Part shown: positions 4,101 through 5,617 of the stretch, piece after piece
Numbering within the stretch: position 1 is the first letter of the stretch
Layout of the letters: each line of letters begins with the position of its first letter
NCBI GenBank assembly: GCA_002350065.1
Contig: DEDQ01000046.1
Span: 2,724-8,340, forward strand
Source of the DNA: Ruminococcus flavefaciens
GTDB lineage: Bacteria; Bacillota; Clostridia; Oscillospirales; Ruminococcaceae
Reading direction: 5' to 3'
Length of the DNA stretch: 5,617 bases
Position numbers and translations under genes: made by a program
Notes under the pieces: generated by a model
The model's database searches: none
What the model saw: only the letters and a program-made list of their open reading frames with translations
What the model was told of the DNA's origin: nothing

Positions 4101-5617
4101 ATGCGTGAAGTAACTGTTGCCAAGTCCGCCGGATTCTGCTTCGGAGTGGACAGAGCCGTTAAAATGGTCTACAACGAGCTCGAAAAGAATACTCGGGTCG
4201 CTACTCTCGGACCCATTATCCACAATCAGGACGTCGTGAACGATATGAAAGCCAAGGGAGCCCGCGTTATCGAGAACGTCAGCGAGCTCGAACCCGACGA
4301 GACAGTCGTTATCCGCTCGCACGGAGTCGGCAGGGCAGTCTATGACGAAATTGCCGAAAAGGGCTGTCGTATGCTCGATGCGACTTGTCCCTTCGTGTCG
4401 AAAATACATAAGATCGCGGCGGAGAAAACTGCCGAGGGCTACCTCGTGCTCATCGCCGGCGACATAAACCACCCTGAGGTGCAGGGCATCATTGGGCACT
4501 GTAACCAGAATTATCTCGTGTTTAAGGATAACTTTGAGCTAAAACACCTTTTTGAAAAAAATGATAATTTTTTGGGAAAAAAGCTTGCATTTGTCGCGCA
4601 AACAACGTATAATATAGTAGTATGGGAAGAGTGTTTAAAGGTGATCCCCAAGAACAGTCCCGATATTGTCATATTCGATACTATCTGCAACGCCACCGAT
4701 ACAAGACAGTCCGATGCGGCTGAGCTCGCTAAACAGTCTGATATCATGCTCGTGGTCGGAGGCAGACACAGCTCTAATACAGTAAAGCTGTACGAGGTGT
4801 GCAGCCGTTACTGCAAAACGTATCACATAGAAAATTCGGACGAGCTTTCATCTTTGAAGCTGCCCTTTGCCGGAAGGATAGGCATCACTGCCGGAGCTTC
4901 CACGCCGGCGTATATAATCAAGGAGGTACAAACCACTATGACAGAGAATGTTAATCTCACAGCAAATCCGGATGAGGAGATCGACTTTGCGTCTGCACTC
5001 GATCAGTCATTCAAAAAAATACATACAGGAGAGAAAGTCAAGGGTATCGTTGTAAGCATCGATAACGCTGAGATCACTGTAGACCTCGGTACAAAGCACA
5101 CAGGATACGTTAAGCTCGAAGACCTTACTGATGACCCGACTAAGAAGCCCGAGGATATCGTTTCCGTTGGCGACGAGATCGAGCTCATCGTTGTTAAAGT
5201 AAATGACGCTGACGGCACTGCTGCTCTTTCCAAGAGAAAGGTCGATGAGCAGGCTGGCTACGAGACTATCGTTAAGGCTAAGGAAGAGGGCGAAGTTCTC
5301 GAGGGAACTGTCAACCGCATCGTTAACAAGGGCGTTACCCTCAACTACCTCGGCGTAAGAGTATTTATCCCCGCTTCACAGACCGGTCTCCCCCGCGGAG
5401 CAGAGCTCGAGCAGCTCAACAAGCAGAAGGTACAGTTCAAGGTCATCGAAGTTGATGAGGGCGGCAAGAAGAGAGCTGTAGGCTCTATCAAGGCTGTCGA
5501 GAACGCTAAGAAGGAAGAGGCTAAGGCTAAGTTCTGGGAAACCGCTGAGGTCGGTCAGACATTTGTCGGCAAGGTCAAGTCTCTCACAAGCTTCGGCGCA
5601 TTCGTTGACCTCGGCGG
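4101..5617 (+). CDS. ispH-rpsA: IspH (HMBPP reductase) fused to ribosomal protein S1; 3' end cut by the window
   Basis: One open frame of 505 complete codons, with no stop before the window end. Residues 1 to about 277 are IspH, which reduces HMBPP to IPP and DMAPP in the last MEP-pathway step. The three 4Fe-4S ligands C13, C96 and C196 are present, with H41, H74, H124, E126, T168, S224/S225/N226 and S267, all close to E. coli numbering. From M280 the protein is ribosomal protein S1: an acidic lead-in, S1 repeat 1 (about 309-380), repeat 2 (about 396-465), and the start of repeat 3 (from about 484, GQTFVGKV...SFGAFVDLGG). S1 helps mRNA bind the 30S subunit. This fusion is known in many Clostridia. 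The start has GAGGG at 4089-4093, 7 nt before ATG. The frame is intact through the AT-rich stretch at 4501-4620. The S1 half has a different codon style (many GCT, GTT, AAG), as expected for a highly expressed gene. Confidence 0.97.
   Translation, partial: MREVTVAKSAGFCFGVDRAVKMVYNELEKNTRVATLGPIIHNQDVVNDMKAKGARVIENVSELEPDETVVIRSHGVGRAVYDEIAEKGCRMLDATCPFVSKIHKIAAEKTAEGYLVLIAGDINHPEVQGIIGHCNQNYLVFKDNFELKHLFEKNDNFLGKKLAFVAQTTYNIVVWEECLKVIPKNSPDIVIFDTICNATDTRQSDAAELAKQSDIMLVVGGRHSSNTVKLYEVCSRYCKTYHIENSDELSSLKLPFAGRIGITAGASTPAYIIKEVQTTMTENVNLTANPDEEIDFASALDQSFKKIHTGEKVKGIVVSIDNAEITVDLGTKHTGYVKLEDLTDDPTKKPEDIVSVGDEIELIVVKVNDADGTAALSKRKVDEQAGYETIVKAKEEGEVLEGTVNRIVNKGVTLNYLGVRVFIPASQTGLPRGAELEQLNKQKVQFKVIEVDEGGKKRAVGSIKAVENAKKEEAKAKFWETAEVGQTFVGKVKSLTSFGAFVDLG
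4585..4613 (+). promoter_or_regulatory. Candidate internal promoter inside ispH
   Basis: A perfect -10 box TATAAT (4608-4613) with TTGCAT (4585-4590, the first three bases match the -35 consensus) at an ideal 17-nt spacing. It lies within a 120-nt stretch (4501-4620) that I count at 37 G+C, about 31%, against about 60% just upstream. Transcripts would start near 4620, too late for a complete IspH but about 320 nt before the S1 start. The bases also encode the conserved QTT motif and the following Y-N, so a chance match is possible. Confidence 0.4.
4920..4940 (+). promoter_or_regulatory. Internal ribosome binding site and ATG at the IspH/S1 junction
   Basis: AAGGAGGT (4920-4927), an eight-base Shine-Dalgarno sequence, lies 10 nt before the in-frame ATG 4938-4940 (residue 280 of the fusion). 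It is stronger than the site at the start of ispH. Starting here would give a free S1 protein beginning MTENVNLTANPDEE. The same bases encode the last IspH residues (K-E-V), so part of the match may reflect coding constraint; the spacing is slightly longer than optimal. Confidence 0.6.

Noticed and set aside
4023..4499. Long antisense open frame opposite ispH
   Set aside because: It mirrors a strongly conserved IspH coding region; antisense open frames are common in GC-rich genes and this one has no family features that I can see.
4501..4620. Frameshift or foreign insertion in ispH at the AT-rich stretch
   Set aside because: Reading codon by codon, the frame stays open, the conserved QTT motif lies inside the stretch, and C196, S224/S225/N226 and S267 follow at normal spacing.

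Overview
This is a bacterial window of about 5.6 kb. All genes point rightward (+). The gene order cmk / plsC / ispH fused to ribosomal protein S1, preceded by an HI0933-family flavoprotein gene, is typical of Clostridia (Bacillota). The fairly high GC content (around 55% in most genes), the strong GGAGG-type ribosome binding sites and a short GC-rich intergenic palindrome (CGGGCG...CGCCCCTAC) suggest a gut Oscillospiraceae / Ruminococcus-like organism. The genus cannot be fixed from this sequence alone.

Layout. Positions 1-86 hold no gene that can be called, but contain three back-to-back small hairpins just upstream of a ribosome binding site. Then come a small DUF3006-type protein (87-302), an HI0933-family FAD flavoprotein (295-1512, overlapping it by 8 nt) and a five-helix membrane protein of the CmpB / 'putative ABC transporter permease' family (1520-2047). 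These three are packed tightly and probably co-transcribed. A 301-nt gap follows (2048-2348). It carries a roughly 190-bp fold-back element with imperfect terminal inverted repeats, a possible 7-bp target duplication, two overlapping sigma-A-like promoters in its right arm, and a separate GC-rich palindrome. The second gene block then starts: cmk (2349-3011), a GNAT acetyltransferase (3008-3457), plsC (3469-4086) and the IspH-S1 fusion (4101 to beyond the window end).

How the genes fit together. The second block is a housekeeping cluster: CMP kinase for nucleotide recycling, 1-acyl-glycerol-3-phosphate acyltransferase for phospholipid synthesis, the last enzyme of the MEP isoprenoid pathway, and ribosomal protein S1 for translation initiation. 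The promoters read into this block from inside the fold-back element, so the element may supply or have captured its promoter. The fusion gene has a strong Shine-Dalgarno sequence and in-frame ATG exactly at the IspH/S1 junction, and a TATAAT-containing promoter candidate in a sharply AT-rich part of the ispH half. S1 may therefore also be made separately from the fusion.

No CRISPR array, tRNA, rRNA, transposase gene or convincing intrinsic terminator was found. The most interesting parts are the fold-back element, the internal expression signals in ispH-rpsA, and the hairpin array at the left edge.
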